Shown here: positions 34,543 through 47,300 of the stretch, piece after piece
Numbering within the stretch: the stretch's first letter is position 1
Layout of the letters: every line of letters starts with the position of its first letter
DNA from: Amaranthus tricolor
Taxonomy: Eukaryota > Streptophyta > Magnoliopsida > Caryophyllales > Amaranthaceae
Assembly (NCBI RefSeq): GCF_026212465.1
Contig: NC_080060.1
Location: 12,626,066 to 12,690,065, forward strand
Direction of reading: 5' to 3'
DNA: 64,000 bases
The notes under the pieces: generated by a model
Database searches by the model: none
Seen by the model: the letters and a program-made list of their open reading frames with translations, nothing else
What the model was told of the DNA's origin: nothing
Program-made: the position numbers and the translations under genes

Positions 34543-34808
34543 CTTGGACGAGACAGCCTAATAATGAGACCGTTAATTTGGGTCGGCCCAATTCGCGTTT
34601 GTAAAAATCTCACATGCTTTCTCTCATTGTTCTCATTTTCTGGACATTTTTCAATTTTGATCTTAAAAATATAAAATATCAATTTTGATCTTAAAGTTAT
34701 CAATTTTCAAAATTGATACTTATAAGATCAAAATTGATAAATGCTCAAAAAATGAAAATGTTGTTAGACCCAAATTGACGGTCTCATAATAAAACTGTCT
34801 CGTCCAAG
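34543..34808. mobile_element. MITE with 40-bp inverted repeats
   Basis: 'cttggacgagacagcctaataatgagaccgttaatttggg' is mirrored by 'cccaaattgacggtctcataataaaactgtctcgtccaag'. The interior is an inverted 'caattttgatctta' repeat. 266 bp, non-coding; no clear target duplication. Confidence 0.85.
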
Positions 34809-34856
34809 TTTTTGTGAATATATTATCTATTATTTATCTATCTACACAAATTCTTA

Positions 34857-36090
<1,234 letters not shown>

Positions 36091-37317
36091 AATTCATCTA
36101 TCTATCCATAACGTATAAAATGTGAACAACACTTTGACACTATTCACATTTACAAAATGAATAGTACTTTTGCCATGTCAGCTGCCATCTCAGCCTTTTA
36201 GTCGCCGCAGTTATTAGGTTTTGTCTGATTTAACTCTTTTTCCTTCTGCTTCATGAATTCCTTGGTTTTGTCATTCTTCTCGATATTTCCTCTGCAATTT
36301 TCACTCTTCATCCACCCTTGCTCCTCCTACACTTATCTGCTTTTCTTATTGCTTCTTGGTGATGGCTTTTCCTCTTCGTCAATTCATTCTGTGTTTCTCT
36401 TTCTTCTCGCCATTTCTACCCTAATTAGTCAATTCTTTCATTTTACCCTTTGCATTCCTTTCTTTTTTGCAGATCAATACAAGACGAATGTTTGAAGCGG
36501 AAAAATCGTCCTTCAAAGAGCAACTTCAAGCGATTTTTAGGAGCGATGAAGTGAAGATGGTTCAATTTTGTAAGAGATCTAGATGTTCTAAGATGTATTT
36601 TTGTTTTAGGGTTTTGTGTTTTCAGCAAGCTTCATCTTCTCCATTGCTTTTGATCTTATTCCCATATACGAATTTCTAAATTTTAGGTTTAATTTGGCTA
36701 ATTTTTACATATCAAATTCGCTTTCGAATTTTGTACTTTTTTGACATATTTATGTCTCTCAACCCTGACTTTCTAATTCCATTCATTTCAACTTCAAAAA
36801 GTGCAGGCAGTTGAAGATGGAGATGAGCATTTTCAAGTTCGGTTGATTGATTTAGTTTATTAATCTTTCAAAGTTTTGATCTTTTCTAAATTTTGAAGCT
36901 GAAATTTTGTTTTTTGGGGATGGAAATTTTGAGTAGAATTTGTGGTTCATTTTTACAGGTTTCCCGTCTTAAATTTAAGGTTCAGGGTCTATTTTGTTGA
37001 ATTTTCTTGCTATTTCATGTTGGGTTTTCGGTTTTATTTGTTTTAGTTTTGTGGTATTTTCTATTTGATTTTGGTATTGTTCTGTGTTCATTTGTTTTAA
37101 TTGAATTTACAGAGTTTTCTTTCCAACTCTACTGATTATTATGGTAAATTTATGTCCTAATAAGTCTTCTAATGGCTTTGATGCTAACTATAGACTAATT
37201 ATACATCTATGTGTTTTCAATCTCGATCTGCCATCAAATTATGAGAAGCTTTACATCTTTATTGTCGGCTAATCCACGAGTAATATAATTACTCTTCAAA
37301 TTACATAAATTGATATG
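36091..37317 (+). other. Possible non-coding or short-ORF transcript region
   Basis: Pyrimidine-rich sequence (36230-36480) is followed by a strong acceptor-like 'ttcttttttgcag' and an open stretch I-N-T-R-R-M-F-E-A-E-K-S-S-F-K-E-Q-L-Q-A (36475-36534) that ends at 36679. Further short segments flanked by splice-like signals lie at about 36807 and 36958. No known domain. It could be a leader exon of an unrecognised gene or an lncRNA. Confidence 0.25.
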
Positions 37318-37552
37318 GGTTTAGTTCATCTTTCTTAAATTTGAAGAGTAATATTGGTTCATCTTTCTTAAATTTGGAGTAATTTATGTCATGAAGGAAA
37401 ACTATGTCATTCTAATTTATTTTTAACTTTGGTTTTTGAAACAAAAGATTTAGTTCATCTTTCTTAAATTTGAAGAGTAATATGGGTTTATCTTTCTTAA
37501 TTTTGGAGTAATTTGTGCCATGAAGGAAAACTATGTCATTCAATTATGGTTG
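37318..37552. repeat. Two-unit tandem repeat, about 128 bp
   Basis: 'ttagttcatctttcttaaatttgaagagtaatat.ggtt.atctttcttaa.tttggagtaattt.tg.catgaaggaaaactatgtcattc' occurs at 37320-37415 and 37450-37540. Confidence 0.9.
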
Positions 37553-37859
37553 ATTTAGGTTGAGAGCTTTGGTTCATTTCTTTTATATTAATACATTGTT
37601 TTGATATGTTTTTTAGTGTTTCTTCAAAACTAACTCAATGATTTAGGTTAATTTTTGTGTATTATTGAATTTTCTTAGGGGTTTGATGTAAAAAACAAGT
37701 CAATTTTTTGTTTTTATCTTACATACACATTGCTTTTGGATAACCGGAGGAAACTTTTGGAACGATTAAAGAATAGTTAATAGCCATTGCACCAACATTG
37801 TAGAAGTTGTGTAAACAAAAGGAGCAGAGGTTGAAAGACTTCTCTGATAGGGCGATGAT

Positions 37860-38003
37860 TTTTAGAATTTAAATTTATCTTTTTAAATTTTGTTTAATTT
37901 ATTGGTATTTATTTTGTCTTTTTGTGATGATTTACAAATTACGGTGATTGATTAGGAATTTTTGCAATTATAAGACTAACATTTCAGAAGTTACATGATT
38001 ATA
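37860..38003 (+). repeat. Dispersed repeat, copy 1
   Basis: Matches 42284-42427 in the same direction: 'tttagaatttaaatttat', 'tttacaaattac.gtgattgattaggaatttttg.aattataagactaacatt.agaagttacatgattata'. Non-coding. It is an unclassified element, 4.4 kb from its partner. Confidence 0.85.
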
Positions 38004-38013
38004 GGCAATCAGT

Positions 38014-38653
38014 TGTTTGCAATATCCAACAATATTAGCGGACAATGATAACTTTATAAAACAAATATACTTCATTTGTATGAAATATCACCAAATGAGA
38101 TTAGAACGTCAAGTATCGTTCCTCTATTATTGGTCCACAAGCACCAATTGGATCACCACGTATGCTAGTACGAAATAAGAAATACTAACACTCTTATTTC
38201 TTTTAAGGTGGAGAAAGGTAGAGAGAAATGGCACACAAGCTTATGAAAATGATGAGCAAAGTGCATCTATTTATACACAAATGCAACACCTCTTCACATA
38301 CCCATTTGATGGTTACATATAACATTTACATGTAATAATCAAAATGAATTAATTTTGTGTTTTAATTCCCAATTAAAACATATCATCAATTCATACTAAT
38401 AACTCCTACATTAAAAAGTCCAAAGAGCATCTTATGCAATTGGTACTGTTTTATCCAATCGGTAACTTATATGGGTGACCTCATAGGACCCGATTATAAT
38501 AGCAGTATACTAATCTAATTAATATACAGATCAAAGTTGGTTTCTAGCAAAACACTGGGACCACCTAATATAATCAAATGTATTAATCTCCATATTATAT
38601 TCTATTTATATTTTAGTAGTTACACTTGATTATTAGGACACTTAATTCCTTCA
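38014..38653 (-). mobile_element. Probable Copia-type solo LTR
   Basis: Read on the minus strand it starts TGAAGGAATTAAG and ends ATTGCAAACA, with a TATA-like 'gtataaatag' (about 38270) followed by a pyrimidine-rich leader ('ttctctctacctttctcc'). These are features of plant Copia LTRs. No target duplication or internal region is seen, so the borders are tentative. Confidence 0.45.
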
Positions 38654-39202
38654 AAGGTACTCGACTATTTGATTCTTTTTCAATTTTTGTCATTTCCTTT
38701 TGATGTTGGTATTTGTTGATTTTTATGCTTATCAGATTATCTATTTAGGTTATTTAATTGGCAATGTAATTGAATGTAGGGAAAGAAAAATTTGAAAAGA
38801 GGATACGAACTATACATAATGGTATAATGCCCTTAATAGCTCTCCACAGTGCCCTTAACTCATAGTTCTTATTATTTAATCATGGTTTGGCTAAGGTAAG
38901 CCATATTTTAGCTTGTGATGGGTGTTTTGAAAAGTTTAGTTGTGTTAATAGTGTTTGAATTTGTATAGTACAAAAGAGAAAGAAGAAAAATGAGGCTAAC
39001 CTTTGAATAGAGGAATAATCGATAACGAGTTCTTCTTAAAATAGAAGTTTATTAACCTTTTCTTCTTAAGTAGATTGAAATTAAACATAAAATTTTAGTA
39101 GAACTTTTTTTGGGCAAATTTTAATAGTTCTTTGATCAGGTGTTAATAGTTCTTATATGCCTTAGTCTCCTTCTATCACTACTACTTTATTTCCTTAATT
39201 AC
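38654..39202. other. Gene-free spacer
   Basis: AT-rich; no supported ORF or repeat. Confidence 0.5.
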
Positions 39203-39204
39203 TA

Positions 39205-39464
39205 CTTCCTCCGGATTCTAATAGTTGCTACAGTTCCTATAGCAACAACTGTTCATCAACTGATCTTATTTGATATGTATTTCTCCATGTATAATGTAAA
39301 ACATAGTCATGTGGGATCTTGTTTGATTCGTCTTAATGCATATTTTCATAATATTAACTTTTTAGAATTTTTTATCATATTAAATTGAAGATATCAAAGA
39401 TTAAAATCGTCCATCGAATAGCGTAAAAAACAGAAGTGTGACAACTATTAAAAACCAGATGAAG
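39205..39464. mobile_element. Stowaway-like MITE, TA target site
   Basis: 260 bp, TA on both sides. The ends 'cttcctccggattctaatagttgctac' and 'gtgacaactattaaaaaccagatgaag' are imperfect inverted copies. The interior 'gtaaaacatagtcatgtgggatcttgtttgattcgtct' matches the 258-bp MITE at 12341-12598. The ORF at 39140-39388 crosses it and is spurious. Confidence 0.9.
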
Positions 39465-39466
39465 TA

Positions 39467-40090
39467 TTTTATTAGCTGTATCTTCATCTCTATTCACCTT
39501 CATTTTTTCCTATTTGATGCATAACTCTATCTAAGCATGGCCTCAACATGAATGTTACTCAATTTTTAAATTTGGCCATTCTTTCCACCTTCGTGATAGA
39601 TGACTTTTGAATGAAATTGCAAAGCTAAGTGACTAACCTATATTGGTTATTTATCAATTAAAAATGCATTTGGTCACTATTGAATGAATGATTATATTAT
39701 AAGTTATTTGTTTCAATTAAAACAAATTTTGCTTCCTTTTTTGGGGTTATGATTGAATTAGGGTTGTTTCATGAGATGCTTAGATCAACAAAGAAGGGAA
39801 CCTCACGGTCAACTTGGAAGTTAGTTGTTGGATTTCTGTTGGTGTTGGTGTTGCCTTTTCTTTTTCACTGTTAAAAGTGTTTTCTGAAGAAAGAAAATGT
39901 GCTCAATTATGCTGAAATGAATAATTACGTCAACTTTATTTCTGCAACATATAACCATTTTTAATTGGGTAGAGTTGTAATTATCTTTAATCTTCCTTTA
40001 ATCATATATTTGATGATATAATTTCACTTTTGTCTCTTTTATTATTTCATTTCCAAAGTTACCGTATCTTGGATTCAGTCAGTTTACAAT
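39467..40090. other. Gene-free; right part LTR-like
   Basis: No ORF. From about 39900 a T-rich stretch ends '..cagtcagtttaca', just before a primer-site-like motif, so the right part may be the end of an LTR. Confidence 0.35.
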
Positions 40091-40095
40091 AAATA

Positions 40096-40107
40096 TAGTA
40101 TCAGAGC
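40096..40107 (+). other. Degenerate primer-binding site
   Basis: TAGTATCAGAGC differs by one base from the plant initiator-Met primer site. It follows an LTR-like end and is followed by an open stretch (M-N-F-I-T-N-I-K-M-L) that could be a gag start. It is a remnant of an unclassified LTR element, probably Copia. Confidence 0.4.
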
Positions 40108-41287
40108 GGTACGATTCCGACTATTCCGATGAATTTCATTACAAACATAAAGATGCTTGAGGTTGAAGGTAGAGACATGCAATCAGTGCTTGACTTGTTC
40201 AAAGGTACATGGAAGATAGTTTGTTGTTCCATAGAGTGAAAGTTGATAGCAAGAACCATATTTCATGCATCTACTGGCATTATTCTATCATGCTTGAAGA
40301 TTTTAAGTTATTTGGTGATTTTGTTTATAACTGACACAACACATAGAACCAACAAGTACAATTGACAAATGCTACAAGACATGGAACCAACAAGTCTATC
40401 TTTCGGGATAAACAATCATTGACATACGATAATGTTTGGTTGTGAGTTCATAACAAACGAAAAGTAAGACACCTTTGTAATTGTATGACATCTTGATACC
40501 TATAAAAAATCAATGTGTGGCAAGTAACCAAATAATAGTAGTATCCTTTTATTTTAATAAATGCATACTACTATTATTACAAAATACTATCTTAACAAAT
40601 CAAGTTATGAAATTGACTAATATTTTAATAGTAGTATGCTTTTATTTTTATTCTTTTTGATTTTTGTGTTGGATACAATAATCAATTAATCATTTTACAT
40701 TACTAGTTGTTCCTGGGCGTGCTTTTAGATTAAAAAAATTGTACTATTAATAGTTTAATGAAAGTTATTATGTAAAAAAAGTTATAATAGATAATTTTAT
40801 GAAAAAGGTATTGCACTAAATTGAATACAATTAGTTGACAATGTTCAATCTCATATAATACTACCAATAATAACCTTTTTTATTGTAATATATATTAAAA
40901 TTCATTTTATTTAGCATACAATAGTGTAATAATTGAAAATTTGTTAAGCTATATAATTATCGTTTCATATAAATGCTAAAACTGAACGTAAGTATAATTA
41001 TTTCATATATACATGCACAATTTGGTTGATTCATATCTGGACCCTTTTTGTCTAAGTAAAAAAAGTATAACTATATTGGTTTTAACTATTTGACTTATTT
41101 TAACTGTTTGACTTATCGGTTCTATCCACTATAATGAATAGGGTATAGATATATGACCCCTTCGTAGAAGTAAATGAGGACTGAGTGGCTGCTACTTCAC
41201 TGGTGGCGAACGGTCTTCTAGTTTCTTTGTTTCATGCTATGCTCGAAACAACTTTGTAAGAGGTAGTTTTTGTTTGTTCAACTTCAG
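40108..41287. other. Gene-free spacer
   Basis: AT-rich with no supported ORF. An imperfect internal repeat ('atagtagtatgcttttattttta' / 'atagtagtatccttttatttta') lies at about 40541 and 40631. Confidence 0.5.
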
Positions 41288-41445
41288 ATGAAACAAGGTT
41301 TAAGCTTCCTGTGACATTTTCTCTCCCCCCTGCTTCGAGGAAGAAAAAGGCTAGCTGTTTTGTATTCACAAAGGGTGTTCAGATGCATTTTATGGAGCTG
41401 CCAGACAACATTAAAGGCTCGTTTGTGAAAAGAGCAAGGCATTAA
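41288..41445 (+). CDS. Orphan terminal-exon-like ORF
   Basis: After a polypyrimidine tract and acceptor (ttcaacttcag) the frame reads D-E-T-R-F-K-L-P-V-T-F-S-L-P-P-A-S-R-K-K, continues with K-A-S-C-F-V-F-T-K-G-V-Q and ends after F-V-K-R-A-R-H at a stop (41443-41445). It is basic, about 52 residues, more GC-rich than its surroundings. I do not recognise the family. It may be the last exon of a host gene or a captured fragment. Confidence 0.35.
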
Positions 41446-42283
41446 TAGGATGATGTAGAGTGCCCTAGAGGTAGGAAGTATTTCTTTTGCTTTAATTAAT
41501 TTGCGTACTTGCTTTTGTGGGAAAGGTTTAAATTCTTTTATGATATGTCTATTTAGTCAGATATTCTTATTTGTTAGCTTTTTAATTGATACACTTTCCA
41601 TTTTTGGTGATTTTATTTATTTAATACAGTTTTATAAATTTAATCAAAGTAATTAACCGTAATTAATACAATCCTATACTAATGACGTTTTAAAATTTAG
41701 TCAAAGTAATTAACCGTAATTAAATTGAATTTATAATAGGAAGATTCTTATTTGTTAGCTTTTTAATAGTGTAGGTAAGTTAAACCCAAAATCATCTGAT
41801 ATATTAATCATCTGGTAAGTTAAATCCAATATATTATATGTTAATAAAATAATTAATTATATTTCATTATAGAATGTTAAAAAAAACTTTGGTGTATCAC
41901 AAAGTTCGAAATTACATTTTCATTTTTGAGTAAAGCCTCTTATATATTTTTTTTCCGATGATTGAAAAGTTCTTGATTTTTCTATCACTTTGATTTTGAC
42001 TTTATAAATAGATGATTTGTTTATTAGTTCATAAAAGCTAGATATTTTTGCATTATGCTAATAAATTTTTGTATCAAAATAAACAAGTCTTTTATTACAA
42101 ATTCATCGGTACTTAAAGCTAAAACTGATTTACCATAGGTATTAGTTGTAAACAAAGGATTCACAAGCAAAAATAAATAAGTTGCACCGGTAACCAAAAT
42201 AAATGAAGCTAGTCCAAGTAAATAACAGTGATTCGAAATATTGGCAAATCACCCTTATGTGGAAGAATTTGATACGGTGGTGC
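41446..42283. other. Gene-free spacer with short duplication
   Basis: 'agtcaaagtaattaaccgtaattaa' occurs at about 41643 and 41699, with 'gatattcttatttgttagctttttaat' at 41562 and a variant at 41744. It is a local duplication of about 180 bp. No gene. Confidence 0.55.
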
Positions 42284-42427
42284 TTTTAGAATTTAAATTT
42301 ATCCTTTTTAAACTTTATTTAATATATTGGCATTTATTTTGTGTTTTTATATTAATTTACAAATTACAGTGATTGATTAGGAATTTTTGTAATTATAAGA
42401 CTAACATTTTAGAAGTTACATGATTAT
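42284..42427 (+). repeat. Dispersed repeat, copy 2
   Basis: Partner of 37860-38003, in the same direction, about 85-90% alike by eye. Confidence 0.85.
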
Positions 42428-42594
42428 ATATAAAAGGAATTAAATTATTAATTAGCAGGAGGATACAAGTTAAGATCTAGCAGCTCTAACTCTAATCATC
42501 TTCCATTAACAACTTAGGTCTTAATGCTCTATAACATCATGATCACCATCGATGTTATGAACAACATCAGTATTAAGATGGATGTTGGTGATCC

Positions 42595-42722
42595 TTAACG
42601 CATGTACATTTGAATGAGGGAGTCATTTGAATCAGGTACTCCCTCATCCAGGCTATAACTACCCGTCTTGTAACTTAACATAAGTCGATTACTACTGGAG
42701 GAAAAATAGCTGAATTTGCCTC
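42595..42722 (-). CDS. Orphan terminal-exon-like ORF
   Basis: On the minus strand after an acceptor (caaatttcag) the frame reads G-K-F-S-Y-F-S-S-S-S-N-R-L-M-L-S-Y-K-T-G, then S-Y-S-L-D-E-G and a stop at 42595. A possible preceding exon lies at about 42809-42768. The residue make-up looks like real protein, but the family is unknown and the link between the two exons is not certain. Confidence 0.35.
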
Positions 42723-42727
42723 CTGAA

Positions 42728-43468
42728 ATTTGATTCTGTGCTATCGCAAAACAAATATATACCTCCTTTTCATATGCCAGTATTGAAAAATCAACAAATT
42801 TGTACCTACACCAAAAAAACTATTAAAAGTAAAAAATGCATCATAAAGAATTGCTCCAATTTTATGTTTAACCACAATATTCTATATCAAAATGGTGACA
42901 ACCATCCTTAAAAATGGTGGAACCTTAATTCAAGAAACAACTATGAAAAAATCTGCAATAGATGAAGTAATAGAAACTTGCAACCTCCTGTATGGATCCA
43001 AACTGTATCACGTCTCACAACTCAACTGAAACAAGAAAAATTGTTTGCACAGCTATCATGGCTCTGGCAATAAAATATTTGACACTGTTAATGTCGAGAC
43101 CTCAATTGAAATATAATATACACATGAATAGCACATTAGAAAGTAGCATTATTAACAATTGGATTATCTCCAATTACCACAAATTGAGGTTAGATTTTAC
43201 TGATATCATTCATATTATTTCGGAGTAACAAAATTTGTAATACAAAAATACATGAGATAGTGCGTACCTGCAAGCCTCCTTAAGCATAGACATAAAAAAA
43301 AGAGAATATACATGAATTTTAGAATAGTTACAACAGAGATAGTCCTCAAATTGCTCAAACTCTAGATATCAAGGGTGCACTCAAAAGAAGTATACAGAGG
43401 GATACAGAAAAGAATCCTATTATACTAAAAAATTTAAGTTAAATGAAATCATGAATTAAATTTCAACC
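42728..43468. other. Gene-free spacer before the gypsy element
   Basis: AT-rich. A plus ORF at 42992-43228 (78 codons) has no motif and is not called. Confidence 0.5.
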
Positions 43469-44156
43469 TGATCCAAGATCAAATACGTTATCTCATGAGC
43501 CGATTGCTTTAGTTCTTGAAGTACTTGGTTTTAATCCTTTTAAATCTGAATTTGTTACATGTCTAACTTGGGTTGAAGATTAAGTGAAGCTACATATATA
43601 TTGGTTGGACGTCACTTTGATAGGTCCAAGTTTAGTTATGTTTTTTAAAGTCTTTTTACCACTTAAATCTGATTAATTAGCTACTGCATGCTTAGGGAAC
43701 AACTTAAATCAGCCTAATGCATGCTTTGGAGGCTATTTAATGTTATTTTGTGAGTTCCAATGCTTGTTCCCCATGCTTGGACGTCCCACCTTAATTTCTC
43801 TTGCTTTTTAGCTTCCTTTTGCTGTTGTAACTCTATTTAAAGAGAGCTATTCATGAATGAAAGTTCAGACTTATTTTATGAATCAACCTTTGTGTTTTCT
43901 TCTTGCCTATCTTTGTGTTTGTCCAAGGTTAACAAGAGTTCTTTAATACTTTGAGTGTGTTCTTGAGTATTAAACTAGGGGAGATTGAGTTTGTCTTGTC
44001 TCTAGCCTAAATACTATTGTATTGAGTTTGTTCTTGTGCTTTGGTTGTCCTATTTTCATTCAAATATACATTCTGTCCAAATTACTTCTTCTTTCTTTTC
44101 TTTTGTCCTTCTCCTTCCTTAATCATTTAGGAAGTCTTGAATTAGCATTTACATCA
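43469..44156 (+). repeat. 5' LTR of the gypsy element
   Basis: 688 bp, nearly identical to the 3' LTR. A TATA-like 'ctctatttaaagag' lies at about 43831-43844, consistent with the transcription start region. It also contains, out of use, the same short coding end that terminates gag-pol in the 3' LTR. Confidence 0.97.
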
Positions 44157-44158
44157 TT

Positions 44159-44170
44159 TGGTATCAGAGC
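44159..44170 (+). other. Primer-binding site (initiator Met tRNA)
   Basis: TGGTATCAGAGC, 2 bp after the 5' LTR. Confidence 0.95.
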
Positions 44171-44261
44171 TTTGGTATTTTAAAGAGTGTTTCAAAGTGT
44201 TAATTCATTCAAAATAAACACAAAATATCAGACTTGCTGTTGTGTTGCTTTCGGTTTTTCG

Positions 44262-44309
<48 letters not shown>

Positions 44310-47300
44310 ATGGCTGAAGAAAACCTCGCTGAGCTATTGAGATCAATCAATTTGAGGTTAGAAAGAATGGAGAAAAAAAATGAAGAGCGTGAGATTGAAA
44401 AACAAAAGCAAGATACAAGAATGGATGCTATGGCTGATATGCTTTTAAAAGCTACAAGAAAAATTGGTGAGATTGAAAATGAGGATTCTAGTAGTGGAAA
44501 TAATTATAAATCTTTTGATGAAGATAGGGGGCTTAGAATTGATCTTCCAGAATTTGATGGAGGTCATGATAGCGAATCATTTCTTGATTGGCTAAGGCAA
44601 ATTGAAACCGTGTTTGAATATAAGGAGTATGATGATAAAAAGAAGTTTAAGCTTGCTGTTCTTAAACTCACTAAACTTGCTGCCTTATGGTACGAAAATG
44701 TTAAAGCAAATAGAAGAAGAGAAGGAAAAAATAAAATGGACTCTTGGGAAAAATTTAAAAAAAAGATGAGGGATAAATGGGTGAGTAAGGAGTATGAGCA
44801 GGAGCAATACTTGAAACTTACACATCTTTCACAAGAAAATGAGATGAGTGTGGAAGAATACATTAGAGAGTTTGAAAAACTATGTTTGATTTGTGATTTG
44901 CAAGAGAAGGAAGCCTTTAAAATTGCTCGTTTCATTAAAGGGCTGTCCAAAAATATTTGTAGAAAAGTGGAAGTTACTCATTATGCTTCTTTTAGTGATG
45001 TTTGCAAATTGGCTTTGAAATATGAAGCACAATCCAAGGAAGAGAAAGAGAAGGAAAAGCCTAAGTTTCCTTACAAAGGTACTTCGAAGTTTACTCCTTC
45101 CAACTCAAAAGGGAGTACTTTTCAAAGTAAGGCTTTCCCATCTAGTTTTATAAGCGAAAAATCAAAAGAAAAGGCTATTGTGTCGCCTAGTGAACTTGCA
45201 ACAAGGAGGAAATGTTTTAAATGTCATGGAAGAGGACATATTGCTAGTGAATGTCCTAGCAAGGCTGTTTTAACATCTACTCAGTGTGCTATTATGGATG
45301 AAGAGGAAAAAATGTATAATTTTGTGGCAAATGAAGTGGAAGATTTGGAGGATGATTATGAGGAGGAAATACAACCAGAAGATGAGTACAATATGATGGT
45401 GGTTCGAAAAGTGCTATTTAGTGAGCCACAAGCTGATTTGAAGCAACGCCACAATTTGTTTCATACTAGATGCAAAATTGGAGAGAAGACTTGCAATGTT
45501 ATAGTTGATAGTGGTGCACAAACTGATGTAGTATCATCTGAAGTTGTGAGTAAGCTGAAGTTAGCTACTAGAGATCATGAAGAACCTTACAAGTTGAATT
45601 GGTTGAATGATAGCACTGGAATAAGGGTGAGGAAGCAAGCTTTGGTTTCTTATTCTATTGGAGGCTTTGAAGATGAAAGATGGTGCGATGTAATTCCCAT
45701 GGATGCTTGTCACTTGTTGCTTGGAAGACCATGGCAATTTGATCACAATTCGGAGCATAGAGGAAAAAGTAATGAGTATATTGTAACAAAAAAAGATGGT
45801 AGAAAAGTCAAATTAATTCCCTTACCCCCTAAAGTTGCTAAGAAAGAAAAAGACAAAAGCAACTATCTTGTAACATGTAATGAGTTTGAAAAAATAGTGG
45901 ATGAATATGGTGGTGGTTATGCTTTGGTTCTAAGGACCAAAGATCAGATTAGTACTTCTTGTGATAACTCATCTTCCTTAAATGAGTTATTAGAAGAGTA
46001 CAAAGATGTATTTCCAAATGACTTGCCCAAGGGCCTCCCACCAATAAGAGGCATTGAGCACGCCATTGACTTGATTCCTGGAGCACCTTTGCCAAATAAA
46101 GCTGCTTATAGATGTAACCCCGAGGAAAGTAAAGAGCTTGAGAGGCAAGTGAGTGAGTTGATTGAAAGGGGCTACGTGAGAGAAAGTCTTAGTCCTTGTG
46201 CTGTCCCTGCCCTTTTAGTGCCTAAGAAAGATGGCACTTGGAGAATGTGTGTAGATAGTAGATCCATAAATAACATAACCATCAAATACCGTTTTCCTAT
46301 GCCTAGGTTGCAAGATATGCTTGATGAATTAAGTGGAGCCTTAGTCTTTTCAAAAATAGATTTAAGGAGTGGTTATCATCAAATGAGAATAAGGGAAGGG
46401 GATGAATGGAAAACTGCTTTTAAAACAAAACAAGGGTTATATGAGTGGTTAGTGATGCCATTTGGGCTTTGCAATGCTCCAAGTTCTTTCATGAGGTTAA
46501 TGAATGAGGTTCTCCGTCCTTTTCTTAATAATTTTGTTGTTGTTTACTTGGATGATATTCTAGTGTATAGTAAAAACAATGAAGACCATATGGTGCATTT
46601 GAAGAGGTTGTTTGAAAAATTGAGGGAAGTAAAGTTGTATGGAAAGCTTGAGAAGTGTTTTTTCATGACCCCTAGTGTGTCATTTTTGGGATACATTGTG
46701 ACTAGAGAAGGAGTGCAAGTAGATCCAGAAAAGGTTAAGGCAGTTAAGTCTTGGTTGGCTCCAACCAATGTGCATGAGGTAAGGAGTTTTCATGGACTTG
46801 CTTCTTTCTATAGGCGGTTCATTAGAAACTTCTCTTCTATTATGGCTCCCATTACCGAGTTAACAAAAAAGGGTGAATTTGAATGGACTGAAAATGCTCA
46901 AAGGGCTTTTGATAAAGTCAAATACATGCTTTGCAATGCACCTATACTTGTTCTCCCTGATTTTAACAACGTGTTTGAAGTAGAGTGTGATGCAAGTGGG
47001 GTTGGAATAGGGGCTGTCCTTATTCAAGAAAAGAAGCCAGTAAGTTTCTTTAGTGAGAAGTTAAGTGAGGCTAAATTGAATTACTCTACTTATGATCGTG
47101 AATTTTATGCCATCGTTAGAGCTCTTGATCATTGGTCTCATTACCTTAGACCAAAACCCTTTGTTCTTCATTCTGATCATGAGGCTTTAAAATTCATAAA
47201 TGGGCAACAAAAACTTAATAAAAGACATGCAAAGTGGGTAGAATTTCTTCAATCATTTACCTTTAGCTCCAAATATAAAGATGGAAAAAGTAATATTGTA

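Noticed and set aside
36253..36495. 80-codon hydrophobic ORF as a membrane protein
   Set aside because: Pyrimidine-rich leader-like DNA gives Phe/Leu/Ser by composition; it also crosses a likely splice acceptor.
42992..43228. 78-codon ORF
   Set aside because: No motif, AT-rich codons, and no splice or start context that supports it.
44187..44309. Upstream ATG of the gypsy polyprotein
   Set aside because: It lies in the leader just after the primer site and would translate the T- and A-runs as poly-Phe and poly-Lys; the ATG at 44310 begins a normal gag.
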